From positions 31,124,001 to 31,188,000 of the forward strand of contig OX419757.1 in the NCBI GenBank assembly GCA_948567375.1: a stretch of 64,000 bases of DNA. The letters run 5' to 3'. This stretch comes from Lunularia cruciata. Its lineage: Eukaryota > Streptophyta > Marchantiopsida > Lunulariales > Lunulariaceae. Positions 35,500 to 45,981 of the stretch are shown here, in pieces. A program made the position numbers and the translations under genes. Every line of letters starts with the position of its first letter. The stretch's first letter is position 1. The notes under the pieces are model-generated. The model made no database searches and had not been told where the DNA came from. It worked only from the letters and a program-made list of their open reading frames with translations.

Positions 35500-36420
35500 T
35501 TGTCATTTTTGGATACCACACTCATTGCTTGGTTATATCCAACAGAGGAAGTATGTCTATTGGAGTTTTATGGAGGGATTAGCATAAGACTAGTTATTGT
35601 ATTACAAGTAGGTATGTGGGTTTAGAGGTGCTTGTACATGGAGAGATACAAGAATGCTAAACAAGTCTCTCTACATCATGTGGCACACTTGGTCTCTTAT
35701 TATTGTGAGTTATTACCAATGTCAATAGTCAAGGGTTACAAGAAGACTCTACCAACAAACATTTCTTTACTGGGGATGCAACATTTGGAGAGATACGGTC
35801 CCATTCATTTGGTGATTTTTAGATGGTAATGTCAAGGACATACCCGTGCTGGCCAAGGTCAAGGTCTATAGGATCCTCATTCAAAAGTGCTTGGAGAGAT
35901 ATTAAGTTTATTATAAAATCTTTAGGTTCATTAGTCTATTTCTCCAACTTATATTTTGGGGGATATCTCTTTGATAGGTGATTCTTGTACACAGGTGGTG
36001 GCGAGTATACATCATGTCCATTCTTGGATGGGACATATTGTGTTGTGGGATGCAGCTAGAAATGGATCATGGGCTCATCATTTTTGTCTTTGGTGGACAT
36101 ACCTCTTACTTAGAGAAGTTCTACATGTGCTTATGATGGAATTTAGCAACTAGACCACCTTACTATCGATGGTATTTTGGATATTATGCACTAGCCTTAG
36201 ACAATGGTAGTGGTTGATACATCACCTATGGAAATAATGAACCTTGTTGGACAACCTAGAGCCGCTTTACTCACAACTATGAGTTTCCTAAGCTTCCATT
36301 GTTTTTGAGAAGGAAGGTCTTGGACTTGTTTGGGACTCACAATTACAACAATTGGTGGAGCACAATTCCAATGAGAGAAAGTGTGTATGATGGATTTGTA
36401 CAGATACTAATACCATTTGA
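35500..36420 (+). pseudogene. DNMT3-type cytosine-5 DNA methyltransferase domain in A1
   Basis: Reads in a single frame from 35557 to the stop after 36153. Motif I is LLEFYGGIS (from 35557). A basic/acidic block, YMERYKNAKQVSLHHVAHL, corresponds to motif II and the helix after it. YGPIHLVIFRW-stop-CQGH is the motif IV region: the catalytic Cys codon (35830-35832) is kept, but the preceding Pro codon has become TAA. Motif VI (usually E-N-V) is degraded to GDI (about 35962). AARNGSWAHHFCLWWTYLL is the motif VIII region. Order I-IV-VI-VIII is that of DNMT3, not the permuted plant DRM order. In A2 the same domain has the better motif IV and VI but is split by frameshifts, so the two copies complement one another as evidence. 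Confidence 0.85.
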
Positions 36421-37039
36421 ATAATATCAAAGGCATCCAAGCATCAAGTGTTAGGTCAAGTTATGGACCTAAACTATATGACCTAGATTGTGAGCTTTGG
36501 CTGGGCATAGTAATGTAGGATATGCTTGATAGGCATCCCTCAAACACTTATGAGCTTTGTGACTATCAAGATAATTTAGGCAAATACTAGAGGCAATGGA
36601 CCAAGTGGGTATGATATTCTTGGGACACAACTAATGAGTACTAGTAAGAGTGGTCTATTTGGGGTCCATCCAAGTGAGCATGGTCTACTTAGGATGTAGC
36701 TAGAGGACGTAAAGAACTTATAGCTAGAGCAGAGGGAGCTTTTTTGCACTAAGTTTGGGGACCTTATTGGCTTGAAGCATGATAATATTGCTCCCAAGGG
36801 CCCAACGTAGCAACCTATCAATGTATCTTCCACTTGTACATCAATTAGAGAGGATGCTTGGGAGTCAAACATTAGACCCAAGCTTACAAGAGTGGAAAGA
36901 TAGAGAGTTTGGAGGTTCTTGAGGAGCTACATTATTTTACCTTCAATATGAAGGATTTGGGTGCATTAAAAAGACTTAGTATTTAGATTGAGCTGATTAT
37001 TGATATGTTAGTTTTTTGATATCCTTACATGTATAGTGA

Positions 37040-38365
37040 TATGGAGAGAGTATTGATTCAAAACCAAATTAGAGACCTTTTTGAAATTGGTTTGGTAGAG
37101 ATTTCACATTGAAAGTATGATTCAACTACAATGATAGAATGATATGCATGATAACTACATATATATGCATGTGTGTGGAGATTACAATCTTATCAATTGA
37201 TAGACTATGGATGATCTATATACCATGCCTATATTGGAGGAGATCTTTGACGCAATTAGGCATGCAAAGGTCTTCAATAATTTGGATCTTTGAGCATGAT
37301 ATCATTAGTTATCAATCATAGAGGAAGACAAGTCCAAGATAACATTTTGGGCTTTTGATCCTCACGGTAAAGATGTATTATATCAATAGAGGTTCTAACC
37401 ATTTGGGTTAAAAAATGCTCTTTCCAAGTTCCAAAGAGCCATGGACATGATCCTAATAGGATAAGGTTTTTTTGGTACTATATTGATGACATTTAGGTCT
37501 ATATCACTATTGTGGAGTAGCATGACACACGTTTGTTGGAGGTGTTTGAAAGGTAAAGATCTCATAGATTCAATTCACATCTTGAGAAGTGCAAATTTTT
37601 CCATGAGCAGGTTGAGTATTTGGGTCACACTATCTACCCTAGTGGACTTGGTGTTCAATAGACCAAGGTGCAGGCTATTTAACATATTCCTTGGCCTATA
37701 GATGTGAATAAAGTGTGAGCATTCCTTGCATTTGCAGCTTCAATCACCAATATGTTAGAGGATTTAGTGTTATTGCCAAGGCCTTGACAAAGTTGACTAA
37801 GCTTACATAAGAGTGGTGTTGGAGAGATGAGTAAGAGAGAGCTCTTATGGAGCTCAAGGAGAGGTTGACATCTACCCCTATTCTCAAGAGATCAATAGAG
37901 GATGACCATTCTAGGTTCATATTGATTGGAGTCAATGGGGGCTTGAAGCAATGCTCACCCAACAAGATGATGAGGGAAGGAGTTTATGGTGGACAATGCT
38001 AGTTGCTCCAAAAATTCAATAGATGTATAGTATAGTTCATATGAGATAGAGTGCTTGGTAGCAATGCGTGCAATAACACATTTTTTATGTTATCTATTTG
38101 GTAACCCTTTCACTCTCATTATTAATCATCAATTATTAAAGTGGTTGATGGAGTTTGATAAGCTTGCATGATGGGCTTTCATTTTATAAGAGTATGATTT
38201 CATGATTATTCATAAACCTAGAGTGGTGAACCATGATGTAGATGGGTTGAGTAGAAACCTATGTCCTAGCCAACAAAATCAAAGGAGAATGTTGGCATGG
38301 TAAGATAGATGAGGAAATGGTGCTAGGTTGGCATGCATATACCTTTCTATGTATAATTTCTAAAG
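37040..38365 (+). pseudogene. RT and RNase H of A1 (cut off at 38365)
   Basis: Contains PTPEEI-like IPCLYWRRSL remnants, HAKVFNNLDL (37264-37295), the catalytic box YYIDDI (YIDD 37479-37490) and VEYLGHTIYPSGLGV. RNase H follows with FLCYLFGNPFTLIINHQLLKWL, then DVDGLSRN, matching A2. The element is cut at 38365 within the spacer before integrase. Confidence 0.8.
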
Positions 38366-38895
38366 TGTAATACTCCAAGGATAGGAGACCTGAAGAGAAA
38401 CACACCATGAGAAACACACACTTTCACACTCAAACTCCGATGCCCCAAAGGAGCACCTTCTCTTTATTATATAGGTAAAGCGGATCTCCTCCAATGAAGC
38501 TCCACCATAGGATTAGGTACATAGATAGGTGACATGTTAGCAAGCTCCACCCTTGGATTACTTACTTGGATGGGTGACATGTCGGTCTTGGTCCTATCTG
38601 GTTGGTCAAACAAGCTTTGACCGGAGGAAATCTTTTAGGGAATATTCTTGTAGGAATCTTATAATCATGTGGATGAGGTACCATTGGAAAGCTCTCGTCA
38701 AGACAAATCAAGGGGGAATTTTAGGCCAGCCTTTCCTTTGTTGGGGGGGGGGGGGGAATCTGCACATTTTTTAGGCCTAATTCATCCGTTTAGGCCTCCA
38801 AAATTCCCTTCAAAGATTTCAGGCATATTTTGGTGCCAACTCTATTAGTAGAAGTCCCCTTTTGGTGATACCTCTTTTTGATCTATTCAGTCCAT
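38366..38895 (-). repeat. Truncated LTR of family B
   Basis: TGTAATACTCCAAGGATAGG at the start, then GATGCCCC.AAGGAGCACC, CTCCAATGAAGCTCCACCATAGG, a 14-base G run near 38744 and TCCATC.TGTGTAA at the end, where the intact LTR would go on for about 200 bp. It joins LTR-A sequence directly at 38895/38896. Confidence 0.85.
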
Positions 38896-39040
38896 CTTGT
38901 GTAATGTCTTGAGTCTTGGAGTGTTAGCCTTGGAGGAGTATGATGGAATTGGGGTTCCTTGCCTTCTTAGTCCATGGTGCGTTACCATAATAGCCATCAG
39001 AGGTTCATCTTGAGTGAGAGACAGGCCGGCTCACAATACG
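38896..39040 (+). repeat. 3' fragment of LTR-A before A2
   Basis: AATGTCTTGAGTCTTGGAGTGTTAGCCTTGGAGG ... GGCCGGCTCACAATA aligns with 7420-7545 and 33565-33700. Immediately afterwards A2 internal sequence begins. Confidence 0.75.
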
Positions 39041-39300
39041 CAGTGGGTTTACTCAGAGTGGTGCTCGATATCAGCCTATATCTAAGGTCCCAGTGAGGGA
39101 GGAGATTGACTTTGAGTTGGAGTTCAACATAGGAGCTGATTCAGTTGAGAGTGCACTTGGTGTGTCTGCACCATTGTTGTGGGGACATGGACAAGATTTA
39201 TGGGGCCTCCAAAGGCCCTAGGTGTTACTTTGGTGTAGTGGGTACCATTGAGTTAGATGACTTCATCTAGGAGTTTGATACTTGGTGTTATCTGTAGCAA

Positions 39301-40686
39301 ATGCAAAACCCGACTTTATTTACATCCTTCATGGCATGGAAGGGGTTGTTTTAGCATCTGGAGGGTCCGCCAATGGATGACTACTATGAGTTTAGGAGAG
39401 CTTATTTGGAGGAGATCGAGTTATGGAGACAGTATTGGTCTCTGAACTATATCTCTATCACTTCAGGTTTGGTGGCCAAGAGTAGATTGGCTATACCTAT
39501 GAGTTCTAGCTCGAGTAGTGTTGGTGGAGCTAGTGGAGGTGTACTAGCTGGAGATAGTGCTACTATGAGTGGAGGTACGGCTGCAAGAGGTGGTGTGGTA
39601 CCAAGGTTTAACCCCATGGTGGAGTTCTTCTTGTGTTTGAGGTAGAACTACCAAAGAGTGTAGATTGACAAGCTAAGGAGCTTGCAGGAGTTCCAGCGGA
39701 AGGCTACAGAGAGCCTACGTGAGGCAAACACTTGCATGAGGCGGCTAATCAGTTTCACTCAGGGAGTTACTGAGGCCTAGGAAGTCTTGTTTTGGTATGG
39801 GATACTGGATAGGGAGTTTTGACATAGAGTTTGTGATACTATGTTGTTATAGGCTACTTCGCCTACTTTGGCAATGGTCTTTGGTTTGGCTGAGCATATT
39901 GAGCTCAACATGGTAGAAAAGAGGGTGGTGACATCTAGATTTGGTAGGGAGACCTCATCCACGGCTGTGACTTCTTCTAGAGTGCAGCAGAGTGCACCAC
40001 ACCTAATTGGTTTTCAAGGACAGGGTGGATAGTCTAGATCCTATGGAGCAAGTGGAGGGCCTAGTGGAGTTAGACCCTTACCTTCATTTTTGGGTCAGCA
40101 ACAGCTAGTGAGTAGTGGTGTTGCTTGTTGGACTTGTGGTGGACCTCACCATAGGAGAGAGTGTACTCAAGGTAGTGGAACTAATACCTCTGGTGCATCA
40201 CTGCCAGCATAGAGGTAGTGTGAGCATTGCCACAGATTTGGTCACACTAGTGATCGGTGTTTTGACCTACACCTGGAGTTACGGAGTGGTAGGGCTACTA
40301 TGGCAGGTAGTAGAGGAGCTCTAGTTCATGGAGGACGAGTTGGTAGAGGTGGTGGAAGAGGATCTACACCTACTAGGGGTGCAATACTTGCCCTTACTTC
40401 TGATACAGCTATGGCTACTCAGATTGAGTAGTTGGAGCAGAGATTGGCTAGTATGGCTATTGCTCAGAGGAGATCAGATTTGGATGCTGAGGCTTCCACC
40501 TCATATACATGTGACAAAGATGCTTTGGATTTTATGTGCAGAGCAACACAGGTGGATGCATTTGCAGCAATGACTAGGAGTGCAGTACGTGCTCCAGAGC
40601 CTAGAGGAGCATTAGTGGAGTTTGGACCTATAGAGAGGAGAGGTTGGGAGACAGGTCAAACTTCCCCAGTCTTTCACGCTATTTGA
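39301..40686 (+). pseudogene. Gag of A2 with two zinc knuckles
   Basis: From ATG 39301 one frame runs to 40686 with a handful of TAG/TGA codons. The N-terminal 50 residues are Trp/Tyr/Glu-rich (MDDYYEFRRAYLEEIELW). A Ser/Gly linker follows, then a capsid-like helical segment (LREANTCMRRLISFTQG). The nucleocapsid has CWTCGGPHHRREC (40126-40164, CX2C with offset His-Cys spacing) and CEHCHRFGHTSDRC (40219-40260, canonical CX2CX4HX4C). A Gly/Arg-rich RG stretch follows at about 40290-40380. Stops are mostly at likely Gln or Trp codons. Confidence 0.82.
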
Positions 40687-40690
40687 GGCA

Positions 40691-41755
40691 TTGCAGACAA
40701 CATCCATGGTTCCTAGACGTCCCAATGTAGGTGTGGTAGGTGGTGATAGAGTGCATGATGGACTACCTACTAGTCAGCCACCTAGTACTACAAAGACTGA
40801 GTCTAGCATGATGTTGGGGGCGGCTCACCTGATTATGCAGCATCCTTTGTTTTTGGCTAGTGACATGTTTACATTGGGAGTTGACCCAGCCCCAATGTTC
40901 CGGTTGGCTGCCACACTTTGTGAGAGTAGGGATGATGTGTTTCCTAGTACTAGAGTAGAGGTGCTTGGTAGTGGAGCTGACTTGGTTGAGGAGCATGGGA
41001 TCCATTCAGCAACTAGTGGTTTATGGCAGGCAGTAGTGGCTAGACTAGAGGAGTTGCCAACTAGACCGGCCTTTGAGAGAGCACGGTTCACACCTGTTGT
41101 TGTCCTATTGGATAACCAGAGGGGGATTTTTTGTTTGGTGGGACATTCAAGGAAGGTCTATACACCACAGAGAGTCTTGTTAGACTCTAGTGCACAACCC
41201 TTTATGTTGGGGAAGGCGATAGTGGTCGGTTTGGAGTTACGAAAGATGGATGTGGAGAGGTGTCCATTTCAGATCTAGACATCTCTAGGTGGTGGTTCGA
41301 CACAGTACATCACACGTGGGGAGCTTGTTGTCTAGGTTTAGCCTGGTCATCCGACTGATAGCTCGGTGGTGAGAGCTTAGGCTATTGTGACAATAGTTGA
41401 GTCATATGATGTGCTAGTCGGAGGAGTAGCGTTATACCCCATGGGTTTCAACATTGACTATTGGGAGGAGATAGCCTCCTATGGACCAGGTTGGCAGTCT
41501 GGTGAGGGACGGGTATGTTGTCTACTAGTATGCTTTAGTAGTCATAGTCTTTGCTCACTACAATCTGGGACCATGGCAGCATTAGTGTTAGCTTTCAGTG
41601 GTGCAGTTACTTGGCCTGGTGATTTGTTGGAGGGGAACGCCCATGCAGAGGATACTCTAGTACCAGAGGAGATCACTTGGATTTGGAGTACGAGTGAGAT
41701 TGTTCCATCCACCTTGGATGTTCCATTGTGGAGTTTAGAGGAGGCGTTGCAGTAG
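40691..41755 (+). pseudogene. Aspartic protease region of A2
   Basis: Frame 2 continues from within the end of gag (frame 1), implying either a lost base or a gag-pol frameshift. RVLLDSSAQPFMLG at about 41174-41215 is the retropepsin loop (Asp 41183-41185), with the essential Gly changed to Ser (GGT to AGT type). The segment with YDVLVGGVALYPMGF, NIDYWEEIASY and GWQSGEGR (41405-41510) is strongly conserved in A1 and probably forms the C-terminal protease lobe or a linker. The frame then leads without change into the methyltransferase. Confidence 0.78.
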
Positions 41756-41767
41756 CATGCAAATCAA

Positions 41768-42870
41768 TTGGTGCAACAGGCTTGGAGTGGAGCCTTTGTA
41801 CCATCAAGAGATGAGTGTGAAGATGAGCCTCTAGAGGCAATTGCTTTGACACCTCTTGATACCTCACTCATTGCTTGGCAGTATCTAGTAGAGGAGATAT
41901 GTCTATTGGAGTTGTTTGGTGGGATTAGTACCGGACTAGCTGCGGTGTTGGTATTACAGGTATTACAAACGGGTATGCAAGTATAGAGGTACTTGTATGT
42001 AGAGAGAGATGAGACTGCTAGGCAAGTCTCCTTACATCATGTGGCACACTTGGCCTATCGGTATCCGGAGTTATTATCTATGTCAGCAGTTAGAGGTTAC
42101 CAGAAGGCCCTACCAGCAAACATTTCCTTATTGGAGGCGCATGACCTAAGAGACATGGGCCTATTCACTTGGTGATTTTTGGATGGCCATGTCAGGGACA
42201 TACACGTGCATGCCACAGTTTGGGTCTTCAGGATACTCATTTTGGTGTGTTTGGGAGATGTTATGGATACTACAACATCTCCAGGTTCATTAGTCCATTT
42301 CTCCAGCTTACCTATTGGAGAATGTGCCTTGGATGGGTGATTCTTGCACCATAGCGGTGGTGAGTACACATCAGGTCCATTCTTAGATAGGACTTGCTGT
42401 ATTGTTTGATGCAGCATGAGTGGGATCACGGGCTCATTGTCTTTGTCTTTGGTGGACGAACCTCTTACCCAGAGAGGTTTTATAGTGTGCTTATGATGGG
42501 ATTCAGCGACTTGACCACATCTTTGTTGATGACATCTTGGATGTCGGGCGTTAGTCTCAGACGGTAGTAGTGGCTGATAGGTCATCTATGGTAGTGGTGA
42601 ACCTAGTTGGACAGCCTAGAGTCACATTTCCCACACTCATGAGTTTCCCAAGCTCTCATGCATTTTGAGAGGGAGGACTTGGACTTGTTTGGGACTCACG
42701 ATTATAGCAGTTGGTGGAGCCCAATGCTGATGAGAGAGAGCGAGAGATGGGTTTTTGCACCGGTATTACCGTTGTTCCAGCAATGTCAAAGGCATCAAAG
42801 TGTTAGGTCAGGATATGGACCTAAATTGTTTGACCTAGATTGTGAGCCTTGGCTTGGCAGAGCAGCATAG
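41768..42870 (+). pseudogene. DNMT3-type cytosine-5 DNA methyltransferase domain in A2
   Basis: Motif I (AdoMet binding) LLELFGGISTGLA at 41903-41941. Motif II-like YVERDETARQVSLHH (about 41996-42040). Motif IV (catalytic) FGWPCQGHTRA at 42178-42210, Cys codon 42190-42192. Motif VI LLENVPWMGDS at 42312-42344. Motif VIII region VGSRAH ... LWWTNLLPR at 42420-42473. These fall in three frames (2, 1, 3) because of small indels near 42163 and between 42210 and 42312; A1 keeps them in one frame. The C-terminal part (DLFGTHDYSSWWSPM, about 42680) is shared with A1. C5 methyltransferases transfer methyl from AdoMet to cytosine in DNA. The motif order excludes the permuted DRM type; DCM- or DNMT1-type origin is less likely because SRAH ... 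LWWTNLLP resembles the DNMT3 motif VIII region. Confidence 0.88.
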
Positions 42871-43199
42871 GATGCACTTGATAGGCATCACCACTTGGAC
42901 ACTTGTGAGCCTTGTGCTTATCAAGATGATTCAGGCACATGCTAGGGGCGATGGACCAAGTGGACATAGTATTCTTGGGACACAACTAGTAGCTACTAGG
43001 GAGAGTGGTCTACTTGGAGTCCATCCAGGTGAGTGTGGGCTACTTGGATTACACACTTGGTCCACTTGAGATGCAGCTAGAGGATGTGTGGAGCTTGCAA
43101 CCAGAGTGGAAGGAGTTTTTCACATAGAGGTTGGGACCTCTAGTGGTCGGGAGCATGATACTATTGCTCCCAAGGGCCGAGTGTAGCAGCCAGTCAGTA

Positions 43200-44740
43200 C
43201 GTCTTCCACTCCTACTACAGTTATAGATGATACTTGGGAGCCAGATCTTGAACCCAAGCTTACTAGAGAGGAAAGACGGAGGGTTTGGAGGTTCCTGAGG
43301 AGTCACATGAGTTGTTTTGCCTTCAGTATGAAGGATTTGAGTGCTCTGAAGGGACCTGGTTGATCTGACTAGCAATACACCCATTTTCCGACATCCTTAT
43401 CGCTATAGTGATATGGAGAGGACATTGATTCAGAGCCAAAGTAGTGACCTTTTTGAGGCTGGTTTGGTGGAGATTTCACATGGAGAGTATGCATAAGTGA
43501 CAATGATGCCAACCAAGAAGGATATGCATGGCAGCTATACAGATAGGCGGATGTGTGGAGATTACCATTCTATCAACTGACAGACCAGGGCTGATTGGTA
43601 TGCCATGCCTACACCGGAGGAGATTTTTGATGCGATTGGGCATGCAAAGGTCTTCAATAATTTGGATCTTTGAGCGGGATATCATCAGTTGCCAATCAGG
43701 GAGGAGGATAAGTCCAAGACAACATTCTAGGCTATTGATCCTCACAGCAAGGATGTGTTATATCAGTGGAGGTTCTGACCGTTTGGGTTAAAGAACGCTC
43801 TTGCTGAGTTCCAGAGGGTCATGGATAGGATCCTAGCTAGATTGGATTTTGCTTGATGCTATATTGATGACATTTTGGTCTATATCACTAATGTGGAGGA
43901 GCATGAGAGACAATTGTTGGAGGTGTTTGAGAGGTTGAGATCTCATGGACTCAAATTACATCTTGGGAAGTATAGGTTCTTCCATGAGTAGGTTGAGTAT
44001 TTGGGTCACACTATCTACTCCGAAGGACTTGGTGTTTAGTAGACCAAGGTGGAGGCTATTGCACGTATTCCTCGACCTACGGATGTGAGTAGAGTGCGAG
44101 CATTCCTTGGGTTGGCAAACTTCTATCACTGCTATGTTAGAGGATTTAGTGTCATTGCCAAGGCCTTGACAAAGCTGACCAAGCTTACACAAGAGTGGTG
44201 TTGGGGAGATGAGTAGGAGAGAGCTCAAGGAGAGGTTGACATCTGCTCCTATTTTGAGGAGATTGATCAAAGGACAACCATTTCAGGTTCATACTGATTG
44301 GATTATGTTGGGGCTTGGAGCGGTGCTCACCTAGCATGATGATGAGGGGAAGGAGTTTGTGGTGGCCTATGCTATTTGCTCCAACAATTCAACGGAGGCA
44401 AAGCATAGTTCATATGAGGGAGAGTGCTTGGCAGCAATTTGGGTAGTAGCACATTTCTGATGTTACCTATTTGGTAACCCCTTCATTCTCATCACTGATC
44501 ATCAGCTGCTGAAGTGGTTGATAGAGTCTGACAAGCTTTTAAGGAAGCTTGCACGATGGGCTATGATTTTACAAGAGTATGATTTCACGGTTGTTCATAA
44601 ACTTGGAGTGGTGAACCGTGATGCAGATGGGTTGAGTAGAAACCCATGTCTTAGCCAGTAGGATCAGACTAGAGCACATTGGCATGGTGAGACAGATGAG
44701 GAGACGGTGCCTGGTTGGCATGCATCTACCTTTTTGTGTA
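43200..44740 (+). pseudogene. Reverse transcriptase and RNase H of A2
   Basis: RT: LIQSQSSDLFEAGLVEIS, HAKVFNNLDL-stop-AGYHQLPI, PFGLKNALAEFQRVMD, CYIDDILVYI (YIDD 43860-43871), VEYLGHTIYSEGLGV and FLGLANFYHCYVRGFS. RNase H: VHTDW (about 44289), SSYEGECLAAIWV, FILITDHQLLKWLIES and NRDADGLSRNP. Several stops (for example TAG in NLDL-AGYHQ, where Ser or Gln may have stood) are present. The fold order and motifs are standard Ty3/gypsy. Confidence 0.9.
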
Positions 44741-44989
44741 TATTTTTTGAGGCTTTGGTGGTATTTCTCTCAACGCATACAGGAGGAGTTATGGAGGTCA
44801 CAGATTGAGAGAGTGAAGATATTGGTATAGTCCAGCAGGACATTCATGATGATGTCTTAGTGATGGACTATCTTTGCACTGGTGTTGTGGGTGGTACAGT
44901 TGGGGCCAAGGAGAGAGATTGTGTTCTTCAATGAGCCCAACGGTTCAGATTGGAGGGCAAACACCTTTTGCGTGTATGGGAGGATGGTA

Positions 44990-45980
44990 GAGTGCAAGTA
45001 GTACCACTTCCATCTCAGAGACCATAGTTGGTTTGTCATGCTCTCACAGAGCTAGGACATTTTGGAGTCAAGCTTACATATAGCTTACTCTAGAGTCATT
45101 ATTGGTGGCGCGGTATGCAAACCAAGGTACAACAGTTTGTTGCTAGATGTGTGGTTTGTGACCAAGTTAGAGCATCATTCAATGCTCCTACACCACAGTT
45201 ACACCCATTACCTATCATGGGATTGGGTTATCATTGGAGTTTGGACTTTGTTGGACCTTTACCATTGACTATGAGACATCATCTATATTTTTTGGTGATG
45301 GTAGAGCACTTCTCCAAGTGGATTGAGTTGGTGGCACTTCCTAACAAGTCTAGTGAAGGGACAACTTACTCATTCCTAGATCAAGTTCTTAGTCATTTTG
45401 GTGCACCAGCTAAGGTTTTGACTAATCAAGGTATAGATTTCTTGGGGGAGTTTCAAGTCTTGTGTGACAAGGCTTTGATTGATCACCATACTACCTCCCG
45501 AGATCACCTTGAGGCAGATGGCTTAGCAGAGAGAGTGGTTCAGACAATGAAGAGAGGATTACGCAAGTATGGTTTGCAGAGAGGCCACTTGGGAGATTGG
45601 GATCTCAAGTTACCTTGGTTGGCCATGGGCTATAGGTTCAGCCGGCAATCCTCCTTAACATCCTTCTTTCCTTACTTCCTACTATATGGATGAGATCCAG
45701 ATTTACCTGCCGCCATTCGTCAAGATGCTATTGTAGTTTTGGACTTGGATGACCCAAATGTATGGATGAGCGCATGTTCTCAGCGGGCAAAGATCTTTTG
45801 GAGAGTGATGCCAATGGCCTTTGAGAACTTGGCAATTGCTCAACATAGAGATACTTTACGCTATGCTACCATTCAAGGAGTAGGTTATAGACCCTCAATA
45901 TGTCAATTTCATCCAAGAGACTATGTATATCTACAATAGACAACACTGACGACACTTGATATTTCTATAGGCCGCACTAT
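44990..45980 (+). pseudogene. Integrase of A2
   Basis: HHCC zinc module: CHALTELGHFG, then CVVCDQV (45145-45165). Core: LDFVGPLP with the first Asp (about 45241); VLTNQGIDF with Asn at 45424-45426 in place of the second catalytic Asp; DGLAERVVQTMKRGLR with the Glu. The frame 45115-45693 is open for 192 residues. A stop separates the C-terminal segment (45739-45939), which reads AKIFWRVM ... HRDTLRYA, matching the helix after the core. Continues into the PHD segment. Confidence 0.9.
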
Positions 45981-45981
45981 C

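Larger units (their letters stand above)
32022..38365 (+). mobile_element. Gypsy-like element A, copy 1 (3'-truncated)
   Basis: It runs parallel to A2 (39041-44760) through leader, gag, protease, methyltransferase, RT and RNase H, and stops at 38365, where a family-B LTR begins. Integrase and PHD parts are absent. A solo LTR (33013-33717) interrupts gag. It carries many more stops than A2 and is clearly older or more mutated. Confidence 0.85.

Noticed and set aside
39060-39085. TGGTGCTCGATATCAGCC as a primer binding site of element A
   Set aside because: The position and the TGG start fit, but I could not match it to a specific tRNA 3' end, so it is only mentioned under A2.
40763-41091. Overlapping minus-strand frames opposite the A2 protease
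   Set aside because: Shadows of the sense pol frame, which has recognisable motifs.
41768-42870. Reading the methyltransferase as a plant DRM or CMT host gene fragment
   Set aside because: DRM has permuted motif order and CMT has a chromodomain between motifs; here the order is I-IV-VI-VIII and the domain lies inside pol in two element copies.
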